5,730 nucleotides of DNA from Erythrobacter sp. (GTDB lineage: Bacteria > Pseudomonadota > Alphaproteobacteria > Sphingomonadales > Sphingomonadaceae): contig DMWU01000237.1 in assembly GCA_003483125.1 (NCBI GenBank), positions 1 to 5,730 of the forward strand, given 5' to 3'. The position numbers and the translations under genes were made by a program. Each line of letters starts with the position of its first letter. Position 1 is the first letter of the stretch. Shown here piece by piece: positions 1-5,616 of the stretch. Below the pieces are notes generated by a model. The model was not told where the DNA came from. It searched no databases and worked only from the letters and a program-made list of their open reading frames with translations.

Positions 1-588
1 TGTGAGCGAATAAGCGAAATCGGGGAGTCCCACACGCCCGCCAAACAGGACGAGAGTGATGGGGGTGAACTGCATGTTTTGCAGGCGTACTGTAATAATC
101 GGCGCAATGTCGGGGCCATTGGGATCACCCGCAAAGCCAAGACCAGAACCCGCATATTCAACCACGACATTGCTATCCATAATGGATGGCAGAATGTCTC
201 GCATGCGATTTGCCAGCGAAGAGAAGGCTGCAGAGTTGAACGTCGTGCCAGGGCAGGGCGAAGTGGTGCAGGTACAACCTGCGCTGGTACATGTAACTAG
301 GCCCAATGCCGCTGCAGGAACTCGATCGCCCTGCAATACAACTGTACCGCCGACATTCGCGTTTACATAGCTGGCGCTGGCAATTTCATTGGCAAGCGGA
401 TTTGTGACTGCCGCCCAGCGCGCACCAATCTGCGTCGCTTTTTCGCCGCGGTTGATGGTCCACGCATAGAGGCCGACCTCCATGGTGCCGACCATGAAAA
501 GGACCAATAGCGGCAGGACAAGAGCAAATTCGGCAGCTACGCCGCGCTCGTCACGCAAGAAGCGGATGGAGAGGTCGCGCATGCTCAT
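1..588 (-). CDS. TadE/TadF-like pilus assembly protein, cut by the left window edge
   Basis: An open frame of 196 codons runs off position 1 without a stop, so the C-terminus is missing. The N-terminus is a short basic segment (MSMRDLSIRFLRDERG), then a prepilin-like site and one hydrophobic helix (about residues 17-40, starting VAAEFALVLPLL). This is the TadE-family pattern: a minor pseudopilin anchored in the inner membrane with its bulk in the periplasm. Residues 41-60 (RGEKATQIGARWAA region) fit the amphipathic stretch usual after the TadE helix. A cysteine cluster lies at C100, C105, C107 and C112. The start at 588 overlaps the previous gene's TGA as ATGA (4 nt). A second ATG at 582 has GGGG (591-594) 8 nt upstream and could be the true start, shortening the protein by two residues. 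By position it could be called TadF. The family is clear by architecture; the exact subtype is not. Confidence 0.85.
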   Translation of the reverse strand, partial: MSMRDLSIRFLRDERGVAAEFALVLPLLVLFMVGTMEVGLYAWTINRGEKATQIGARWAAVTNPLANEIASASYVNANVGGTVVLQGDRVPAAALGLVTCTSAGCTCTTSPCPGTTFNSAAFSSLANRMRDILPSIMDSNVVVEYAGSGLGFAGDPNGPDIAPIITVRLQNMQFTPITLVLFGGRVGLPDFAYSLT

Positions 589-1082
589 ATCCCCATCACC
601 GTTGCCTGCTGTTCTGCATTGAGCGTGAAGCTATTTGTGATCACGCCCAGGCCGTTGAACAGAGAATCGTAGGAAAGGCTGGTCGCTACGTTGACCTGTG
701 GTGCGCTTTCGCTCGAGCTGTAAATGCCCGTTGTCGCCTGCGTGGTAGTGGAGCAGGTCACTGTGACGGTGATGTCTCCATCAACCCATCCCTTAACACG
801 CGTAGTGCCGCCAGATAGTTTGCCGGTGCGAGCCAGCGTCTTCACATTGGCAGCAAGTGCGGAATCGATGTATCCGCCGCTGCGGCAATTGATTTCGTCG
901 AAACTATGCCTTGCGGCAAAGCGCGCGCCATCGCGCAGTCCCTTAACCACTTGGTGCTGGGCATAGAAATAATTGCCAGCCTCAAGCGAGGTGAACAGGA
1001 TCAAGACCATCAGAGGCAAGACCAGCGCCATTTCGGCGGCAGCTGAGCCTTTGCGGCAAGAATGGAAGCGGCGCAGCATCAT
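585..1082 (-). CDS. tadE: TadE-like minor pseudopilin of the Tad pilus
   Basis: This 165-residue protein has a basic N-terminus (MMLRRFHSCRK), a prepilin-like site G12|SAAAEM with Glu at +5, and one hydrophobic helix (about residues 13-35, EMALVLPLMVLILF). The rest is a Thr/Ser-rich periplasmic domain. The segment QVVKGLRDGARFAARHS (residues 44-60) matches the conserved stretch that follows the helix in TadE proteins. In characterised Tad systems TadE is a pseudopilin cut by the prepilin peptidase and needed for pilus assembly. Two periplasmic cysteines, C66 and C110, could form a disulfide; C9 is on the cytoplasmic side. The ATG at 1082 shares one base with the TGA of tadG (TGATG), with only a weak Shine-Dalgarno upstream, so translation is probably coupled. 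A second ATG follows directly at 1079. The 3' end overlaps the next gene by 4 nt. Confidence 0.88.
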   Translation of the reverse strand: MMLRRFHSCRKGSAAAEMALVLPLMVLILFTSLEAGNYFYAQHQVVKGLRDGARFAARHSFDEINCRSGGYIDSALAANVKTLARTGKLSGGTTRVKGWVDGDITVTVTCSTTTQATTGIYSSSESAPQVNVATSLSYDSLFNGLGVITNSFTLNAEQQATVMGI

Positions 1083-2701
1083 CAGCGCACCAGATACGGG
1101 ACATCGCGGCGCACAATCAAGCCGCCTCCCGATCCCCCTTGTTGCGAGCTCTTGCCAATATATTCGACATAGACTTCGCCGCGATTGGTACGCTCCCGAT
1201 TTTTCGATGGTTGCACGAGAAATACGTCAATCCATGTATGCACCGGTACATTGACCGACTTACCGTTGACGCCCTCGGCGCGGCAATTGATCACCGCGAC
1301 TGACAATTTGCGTCGATCTGGCGGACCAGTGAATGTCCCTGAATAGCCCTCTTGCTGGCTACAAACAGGCTTGGCGTGATTTACATATTCAGAGCCGGTC
1401 GGAGCTGCGGGATATTGACCCAGGATTTCTACGCCATCGATAGTCAATCCGGCGTTGGTTTCTTCCCATTTATAAACTTGGTAACGTGTGGGAGAGGTGC
1501 CAAGTCCGGTATTCGTTTGCCAATCGTTTGCTGTCCATGTCGTGCCCGCATTTGGACCGCTAGTGCGAATGTAGTGGGAACGAAAATAGGCGTCGCGATC
1601 CCAATTGCCATCACCCAATGGCCCGTCCGTACAATTACCTGCGTTTGATACCGCGTGGCACATATCGCGCGGATGCCCCATCGATTTTGGTGTAATCGAA
1701 GTAGGCAGGGGCGTTGCTGTGGCCGGCAGATATTGGTCTGCCAGCGGTACTTCGTGCCAGCCGTCATTGTGAATCTTACACGCATTGCCGCTAGCTGGAA
1801 TGTCGTCTGCATCGCGCACGAGATCCTTGCGCGAATTAAACGCCGCAGGACATTCACCACCGGCAGGACAGGCCACATTATCGAAGAGGTCAAAACGCGT
1901 ATTGACTGAATCCGTGGCATCGGTCTTCAGGCCGGTTTCGATATCGACCTCAATCTGGTCGACGCCTGCCAGTGAAAGGCAGGCACCTTCAGGCGAGGTC
2001 CAACCCATGCCCGCGCGCACGCCATTGGCCCCGTTTCCAAGGTCTAGATACCCAAAATTCCCCGGCTCCCAAAAACTCTGGCCAGTGTCGCCACGAACGG
2101 CAAGTATGCCGATCCCTGCAGGGCGAATGAAATCTGCACTGGCATCGCCCGACAGCGGTTCATCCGGATTGCATATCATCAATGGTGGAACACGGCAGGC
2201 CGCAGAGCCAAGTCCTGCAACAGCAGATGCGGTCAGATCTTCACTGACTGCTCCGACAATGGGCGTCAGCGCGAAATTGGCAGAGCGCGTTTCAACAGTA
2301 ACCTGGACGAATCCTGCCTCTGTGAACTTCGTGGTATCGGTGAAGCCGTTGGTACCGGCTTCAGCGTCAGCCTTTGTATTATAGAAAACGATACCGGCTG
2401 TGCTTACATCAATGGTCGAACCGGTTCCATCATTAGAGAAGCGGGTGGAATTGCTTACCAGCCCGCCCTGGATCGCCGCAATCGCGGCTTCCATCGAACC
2501 AGACCTGCGAGTTAGCTGAGAGGCACCTGCCAGAGCCGCCTGATCGGCAGCGTTCTGTAATTCGGTATCCATCCCGACCAGGCGGGTGTAGTCGTAGGCA
2601 AGGCCCGCTATGGCGAGAAGCGGGACAAGGGCAAGAGCATAGCTGGCAGCAACTGCACCACTTTGGTCTTTGCAAAACCCCTTATGCCAAGCATTTGCCA
2701 T
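1082..2701 (-). CDS. tadG: TadG-like pilus assembly protein, cysteine-rich and without a visible vWA domain
   Basis: This is a 539-residue protein. Residues 15-42 hold a TadG-type N-terminus (GAVAASYALALVPLLAIAG), a single membrane helix preceded by a charged segment. LQNAADQAALAGASQL (residues 48-63) is the hallmark AADxAALA stretch of the Flp pilus-assembly TadG-like N-terminal family. The large exported part has ten cysteines (169, 177, 241, 278, 284, 308, 348, 357, 447, 473) and ordered motifs: CRVPPLMICNPDEP (169-182), GDGNWDRDAYFRSHY (363-377) and VAVINCRAEGVNGKSVNVP (468-486). As far as I recall, such motifs typify TadG-related proteins of Sphingomonadales. No DxSxS metal-binding site is visible, unlike vWA-bearing TadG. 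Likely role: inner-membrane-anchored periplasmic or surface-exposed factor in pilus assembly or adhesion. The start has GGAAG (2711-2715) 9 nt upstream. It begins 19 nt after the lipoprotein and shares one base with tadE. Confidence 0.85.
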   Translation of the reverse strand: MANAWHKGFCKDQSGAVAASYALALVPLLAIAGLAYDYTRLVGMDTELQNAADQAALAGASQLTRRSGSMEAAIAAIQGGLVSNSTRFSNDGTGSTIDVSTAGIVFYNTKADAEAGTNGFTDTTKFTEAGFVQVTVETRSANFALTPIVGAVSEDLTASAVAGLGSAACRVPPLMICNPDEPLSGDASADFIRPAGIGILAVRGDTGQSFWEPGNFGYLDLGNGANGVRAGMGWTSPEGACLSLAGVDQIEVDIETGLKTDATDSVNTRFDLFDNVACPAGGECPAAFNSRKDLVRDADDIPASGNACKIHNDGWHEVPLADQYLPATATPLPTSITPKSMGHPRDMCHAVSNAGNCTDGPLGDGNWDRDAYFRSHYIRTSGPNAGTTWTANDWQTNTGLGTSPTRYQVYKWEETNAGLTIDGVEILGQYPAAPTGSEYVNHAKPVCSQQEGYSGTFTGPPDRRKLSVAVINCRAEGVNGKSVNVPVHTWIDVFLVQPSKNRERTNRGEVYVEYIGKSSQQGGSGGGLIVRRDVPYLVR

Positions 2702-2720
2702 TGTTGACTGCTTCCATTGC

Positions 2721-3008
2721 CTAGTTACCGCTAGAGATATTCTCTGTCGTGCTAACCCTTTCAGGCTGTTTCACTTCGTCTTTGCGATATCGCTCGATCG
2801 CAGCTGCGGCATGCTGCGCGCTGGTTGCCGGGATCGGCGTATCATATTGAGGATCCGGGTTAATCACCATCGCCGCGAAGGTTGCGCGATTGGCTTCACC
2901 AAAGCCCGGGTCCTGATAACCCAGGAACTCCTTGTCGGCCACGGTTGTGCAGCCGCTAGACAGAAGGCCTAAGGCGAGAATCGGAAGTACGATTGTCTTA
3001 GTAGTCAT
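2721..3008 (-). CDS. Small lipoprotein of the Tad locus, function unknown
   Basis: This 95-residue protein opens with a lipoprotein signal peptide (MTTKTIVLPILALGLLSSGC). The lipobox LSSG|C places the lipidated cysteine at residue 20, so the mature protein is about 76 residues. Residue 21 (T) is not the Asp inner-membrane retention signal of enterobacteria, so outer-membrane sorting is plausible. Residues 37-60 (GEANRATFAAMVINPDPQYD region) and 66-85 (HAAAAIERYRKDEVKQPERV) look conserved, and I recall similar short proteins next to cpaC in sphingomonad Tad loci, but I know of no function. It is much shorter than CpaD (about 220 residues) and lacks any CpaD signature I can recognise. Lying between the secretin and TadG, it could be a secretin pilot or stabiliser; that is inference. 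The start at 3008 has a perfect AGGAGG 6 nt upstream. It overlaps cpaC by 11 nt. Confidence 0.85.
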   Translation of the reverse strand: MTTKTIVLPILALGLLSSGCTTVADKEFLGYQDPGFGEANRATFAAMVINPDPQYDTPIPATSAQHAAAAIERYRKDEVKQPERVSTTENISSGN

Positions 3009-4455
3009 AGTCATCCTCCTGGGCTGCTTGATCGCTTGCGGTTGGTGTTGAACCATTCGGTTCCACTTCTTCTGGCCTGTAGAGCGTGCCGTTTAGCAAC
3101 ACATCGGCTTGTACGGGGTCTGCAACCCTATCGGTCGGCAACCGCACCTGCTCAGGTCTGATCGGCTGGACCAGTCGCGGTGTAACTACGATCAGAAGTT
3201 CGGTTTCGCCCTTTTGAAAGCTAGAAGAGCGGAACAGCGATCCGATTATCGGCAGCGAACCAAGCAAGGGAACCTGTTCAACTGTGGTTTGGAAATCCTG
3301 CTGGATCAGTCCGGCAATCGCGAAGCTTTCACCATCACGTAGCTCAAGTACAGTACTTGCACGGCGAGTTGACAGCCCTGGAATAGTAAGTCCACCAGCA
3401 CTGATCGAAGCGGTTGGATCGATCGAGCTGACTTCAGGCTCAACCAGAAGGTTGATCGTATTGTCCGAAAGCACCGTTGGCGTGAAGCCTAAGCTGACGC
3501 CGAACGGCTTAAATTCTACCGTGATACCAGTATTACCGCTGCCGGGTTCACCCTGTCCACCGCCTCCTTGCAGAACGGGGATCGGGAACTCGCCACCAGC
3601 GAGGAAGCTCGCGCGCTCGCCGGAAAGCGAGATCAAGGTGGGTTCCGCAAGGGTCTTGGAAAGCCCCTTGTCTTCAAGCGCGTCCAGCGCGACGTCGACA
3701 TCTAGGCCCATGCCCAAGAAATCACCGAAACTGCGTGTGACAACGCCGAATGATCCAGTAACCGGAGAAACCTGAAGGACACCATCACCGAATACACCCG
3801 ACGGGTTGTCTCCTGGTATTAGGCTTGCGCCAGAACCCGTCGTACCGCTGAAGCGGCCACCGCGCGAGTTGAAGAAAGAGCGTACGCCAAGATCCTTGCC
3901 TACGCTGCGGTTGACCTCGGCAAAGCGTACTTCCAGCATCACCTGCTGGCTGCCACCTAGCGACATCAGGTTGACCACCTTGTCGCCAGCATAGGCTCGC
4001 GCCAGCTGCATGGCACGATCGGCAGCGCCTGCGCTGCTCACTGTGCCGCTAAGTACGATTGATTCATTTGAAATACGTGCTTCGATCTTCTCGTCAGGCA
4101 TCAGGGCCGCAACCTGGTCACGCAGGCCAGTAACATCGGGGCCAACTGCCACGTCCATCACCGCCATGACATTGCTGTCTTTGTCATAGAGGGTAAGGCT
4201 GGTGGTGCCGAATGTCTTGCCCAACACATAAACCGAGCGATCTGAGATCGGGAAGATATCTGCGATATCCGGATTGCCGATCATCGCTTTGGCGATCGGC
4301 TTGTCTGCTGTGATCACCTGGCTCTTATTGACCGGAACCTCGATGGATCCGGCATGGATGCCTGCATCGGCATCTTGAGCCATCAATGGTGCCGAAGCCA
4401 CCGTTGCAAGGCTTATGGCAAGGGCGGCGCTCAAATTTTGCATGGTAGTACGCAT
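2998..4455 (-). CDS. cpaC: CpaC/RcpA outer-membrane secretin of the Tad pilus
   Basis: This 485-residue protein forms the outer-membrane pore through which the Flp pilus exits. In order: a signal peptide (about residues 1-26, ending APLMA|Q); a pilus-formation N-terminal domain (about 37-106, from SIEVPVNKSQVI to MDVAVGPD); a BON-like segment (about 110-166, LRDQVAALMPDEKIEARI); a linker starting QQVMLEVRFAEVNR (170-183); and the secretin core (about 250-430) with LAEPTLISLSGERASFLAGG (269-288), QVPLLGSLPIIGSLF (394-408) and TELLIVVTPRLV (418-429), which are textbook secretin signatures. A Gly-rich loop lies at 297-309. The tail is acidic (EDDYDY) and its codons also carry the next gene's ribosome site. 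The start at 4455 is chosen because GGAAGG lies 7 nt upstream and the signal peptide follows directly. The frame stays open 60 codons further upstream, but that would bury the signal peptide and overlap cpaB. Confidence 0.96.
   Translation of the reverse strand: MRTTMQNLSAALAISLATVASAPLMAQDADAGIHAGSIEVPVNKSQVITADKPIAKAMIGNPDIADIFPISDRSVYVLGKTFGTTSLTLYDKDSNVMAVMDVAVGPDVTGLRDQVAALMPDEKIEARISNESIVLSGTVSSAGAADRAMQLARAYAGDKVVNLMSLGGSQQVMLEVRFAEVNRSVGKDLGVRSFFNSRGGRFSGTTGSGASLIPGDNPSGVFGDGVLQVSPVTGSFGVVTRSFGDFLGMGLDVDVALDALEDKGLSKTLAEPTLISLSGERASFLAGGEFPIPVLQGGGGQGEPGSGNTGITVEFKPFGVSLGFTPTVLSDNTINLLVEPEVSSIDPTASISAGGLTIPGLSTRRASTVLELRDGESFAIAGLIQQDFQTTVEQVPLLGSLPIIGSLFRSSSFQKGETELLIVVTPRLVQPIRPEQVRLPTDRVADPVQADVLLNGTLYRPEEVEPNGSTPTASDQAAQEDDYDY
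3015..3020 (-). promoter_or_regulatory. Perfect Shine-Dalgarno AGGAGG deciding the lipoprotein start
   Basis: AGGAGG on the minus strand directly abuts an ATG at 3014 and lies 6 nt before the in-frame ATG at 3008. The spacing selects 3008. The site sits inside the last codons of cpaC (Q479-E480-D481), so it is translated as part of the secretin's acidic tail. It is the strongest ribosome site in the window. Confidence 0.85.
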
Positions 4456-4459
4456 GGTC

Positions 4460-5353
4460 TTACCTTCCCCCCTTGCGTTGAACTTCATAGGTCGTGGGAG
4501 TGACGCCGCGAATAACCGACATAGTCGGTCCGCTCGGCCCGCGTGGGCCGTTGCTGACTGCCCGGCCAGAACCAATGGGAGCATCGACATCTTCACGGCC
4601 ATCGCGCGCAGCGATGTACAGGCCGGCCCCGCCAAGGTCGCTCGCTGTCACAGGGCGGTTTCCGCCTACATCCTGATTTTCGACATTGCGAAGGACCAGG
4701 CTAAGCGCGCCCACCTGGCGGGCGAGGGTGAGTTTTTGCGCACCTAGCATATCAGTTTGCAAGGTAGCCGTCTGGCCCACCTTCGGTTCGGTTTGATCCT
4801 CGTTGGCAACCTGGTCGATCGCGAGCACAAGCACGTTTTCAAGGATCACTGTATTCATTTGGTCGTCGCGATCGGCGCCTTCGCCGGGAATCTGCCGGTT
4901 AAGCAGAACATCCACGACGTCACCTGCGCGCACAAATCCGCCGACACCGGTTACTGAGTTGACCGGAACGGTCACCGCGCGAAGATCTTCAGGAAGGATC
5001 GCGGACAATGTCGCGCGTCCGCCTTCGCCGCTAACCTTGCTGGAAAGAATTGGTTCGCCAATTTCGATAGGGCGCAGCGCAACGCGCCCGCCTTTTGTTG
5101 CTTCCTCAATTGACACAAAAGCCCCCTGCGGGACCGAGTTGGCTGGCCAGTTGGCTAGCCTGATATTCGTACTGGCGAGTTGGGTGCCGAACTGGAAGTT
5201 CTGCGTGGCGACAACAATTTGCGCCATCTGGTTTTGCGCTGCCTCTCGATCCTGCTGTTCCTGGACGCCGCTAAAATAGGAATTCGCCAAGTATACAGCG
5301 ATAAGGCCGATAAAAATAGCCACGCCGATTATGATCAGATTGCGCTGTTGCAT
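4460..5353 (-). CDS. cpaB: CpaB/RcpC Flp pilus assembly protein
   Basis: This 297-residue protein has one N-terminal membrane helix (about residues 5-27, NLIIIGVAIFIGLIAVYLAN) and then a periplasmic part. Residues 46-108 form a SAF-type domain (IVVATQNFQFGTQLASTNIR, then RVALRPIEIGEPILSSKV). Residues about 112-225 match the RcpC/CpaB domain: AVTVPVNSVTGVGGFVRAGD (126-145), DVVDVLLNR, VILENVLVLAID (169-180) and QKLTLARQVGALSLVLRN (206-223). The tail is Gly/Pro-rich (NGPRGPSGP) and ends TYEVQRKGGR. The family links the inner membrane to the secretin and is required for pilus formation. I choose the ATG at 5353 because GAGGGTGG lies just upstream; a GTG at 5365 would add four residues (VRVE) but lacks a good ribosome site. 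It follows the pilin stem-loop by about 40 nt and precedes cpaC by 4 nt. Confidence 0.95.
   Translation of the reverse strand: MQQRNLIIIGVAIFIGLIAVYLANSYFSGVQEQQDREAAQNQMAQIVVATQNFQFGTQLASTNIRLANWPANSVPQGAFVSIEEATKGGRVALRPIEIGEPILSSKVSGEGGRATLSAILPEDLRAVTVPVNSVTGVGGFVRAGDVVDVLLNRQIPGEGADRDDQMNTVILENVLVLAIDQVANEDQTEPKVGQTATLQTDMLGAQKLTLARQVGALSLVLRNVENQDVGGNRPVTASDLGGAGLYIAARDGREDVDAPIGSGRAVSNGPRGPSGPTMSVIRGVTPTTYEVQRKGGR
4463..4468 (-). promoter_or_regulatory. Shine-Dalgarno GGAAGG of cpaC, inside the 3' end of cpaB
   Basis: GGAAGG, preceded by further Gs, lies 7 nt before the ATG at 4455. It overlaps the last codons of cpaB (GGG GGA AGG TAA, giving Gly-Gly-Arg-stop). The cpaB stop is only 4 nt from the cpaC start, so the two genes are likely translationally coupled. 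The site supports 4455 over the longer upstream extension of the frame. Confidence 0.75.
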
Positions 5354-5355
5354 TT

Positions 5356-5363
5356 CCACCCTC
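5356..5363 (-). promoter_or_regulatory. Shine-Dalgarno-like GAGGGTGG of cpaB
   Basis: GAGGGTGG lies 2 nt before the ATG at 5353, with its AGGG core 5 nt away. It overlaps the alternative GTG start at 5365, which has only GGCAA upstream. This favours the ATG at 5353 as the cpaB start. Confidence 0.6.
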
Positions 5364-5367
5364 ACTT

Positions 5368-5387
5368 GCCAAAAGATTTGGCCAAAA
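5368..5387. repeat. Direct repeat GCCAAAA x2 with a 10-bp palindrome
   Basis: GCCAAAA occurs at 5368-5374 and again at 5381-5387, 13 nt apart start to start. The second copy overlaps the perfect palindrome TTTGGCCAAA (5377-5386). The element lies just upstream of the cpaB ribosome site, between it and the pilin stem-loop. It could be a protein-binding site or simply local base composition; the sequence alone does not decide. Confidence 0.35.
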
Positions 5388-5394
5388 TGACTAT

Positions 5395-5424
5395 ATTGCC
5401 TGCGGCCCGAAAGCCGCAGGCAAT
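5395..5424 (-). terminator. Strong stem-loop after the pilin gene: partial terminator or mRNA-stabilising hairpin
   Basis: A perfect 12-bp stem (ATTGCCTGCGGC paired with GCCGCAGGCAAT) closes a 6-nt loop, TTTCGG on the transcribed strand. It begins 18 nt after the pilin stop and ends about 40 nt before cpaB. Downstream in transcript sense the bases are ATAGTCATTTTGG, so the U-tract is short and displaced. That suggests leaky termination or 3'-end protection of a short pilin mRNA rather than a full stop. The likely effect is high pilin output with lower read-through into cpaB and later genes, as the stoichiometry of a pilus demands. Confidence 0.7.
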
Positions 5425-5442
5425 TATTTGTAGAAATTCAGC

Positions 5443-5616
5443 TTATGGAGCGTACTGCTGAACTTCAGTAGTGGTGTTGCTGATCGCAGTTTCGATAGCA
5501 CCGCCAAGAGTTGACGCAGCCAGTGCGATACCAGCACCAACAATAGCCAAGATCAGTGCATATTCAGCTGCAGAAGCACCTGACTCATCACGAAGGAAAG
5601 TTTTTACAAAGGTCAT
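5443..5616 (-). CDS. flp: Flp-family type IVb major pilin precursor
   Basis: This 57-residue prepilin begins MTFVKTFLRDESG and has the Flp processing site G13|ASAAEY, with Glu at +5 and Tyr at +6. Cleavage after Gly13 by a prepilin peptidase would leave a 44-residue pilin. The hydrophobic helix (about residues 20-40, ALILAIVGAGIALAASTLGG) is followed by a short polar C-terminus ending QQYAP. Length and layout are typical of Flp/PilA subunits of Tad pili. The ATG at 5616 is preceded by GGGG (5625-5628), 8 nt away. Codon use differs from the neighbours: Ala is GCT 7, GCA 3, GCG 2 and GCC 0, and Gly is GGT in 4 of 5. This fits high expression. It is the first gene of the cluster and is separated from cpaB by a stem-loop; no prepilin peptidase gene sits between them. 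Confidence 0.95.
   Translation of the reverse strand: MTFVKTFLRDESGASAAEYALILAIVGAGIALAASTLGGAIETAISNTTTEVQQYAP

Noticed and set aside
1444..1920. A 158-codon minus-strand open frame inside tadG in another frame
   Set aside because: It lies wholly within tadG, whose frame carries recognisable TadG motifs on both sides, and its translation looks like out-of-frame sequence. I see no sign of a frameshift joining the two.
1785..2384. A 199-codon open frame on the plus strand, opposite tadG
   Set aside because: It is antisense to a well-supported gene, its translation shows no domain or membrane pattern, and it has no convincing ribosome site. Long antisense frames are common in GC-rich coding DNA.
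2395..2415. Possible vWA metal-binding motif in TadG (DVSTAG, residues 98-103)
   Set aside because: It does not fit DxSxS, and no surrounding vWA pattern of strands or a second acidic motif is visible.
3009..3056. Longer starts for the small lipoprotein at 3056 and 3014
   Set aside because: The ATG at 3014 touches the AGGAGG with no spacer, and 3056 has no comparable site and would push the signal peptide inward. The ATG at 3008 has 6-nt spacing.
4530..4560. Collagen-like repeat in the CpaB tail (NGPRGPSGP)
   Set aside because: There are too few Gly-x-y triplets. It reads as a flexible low-complexity tail.
4456..4635. A 60-codon N-terminal extension of cpaC
   Set aside because: It would overlap cpaB heavily and put the signal peptide internally. 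The ATG at 4455 has GGAAGG at good spacing and a signal peptide directly after it.
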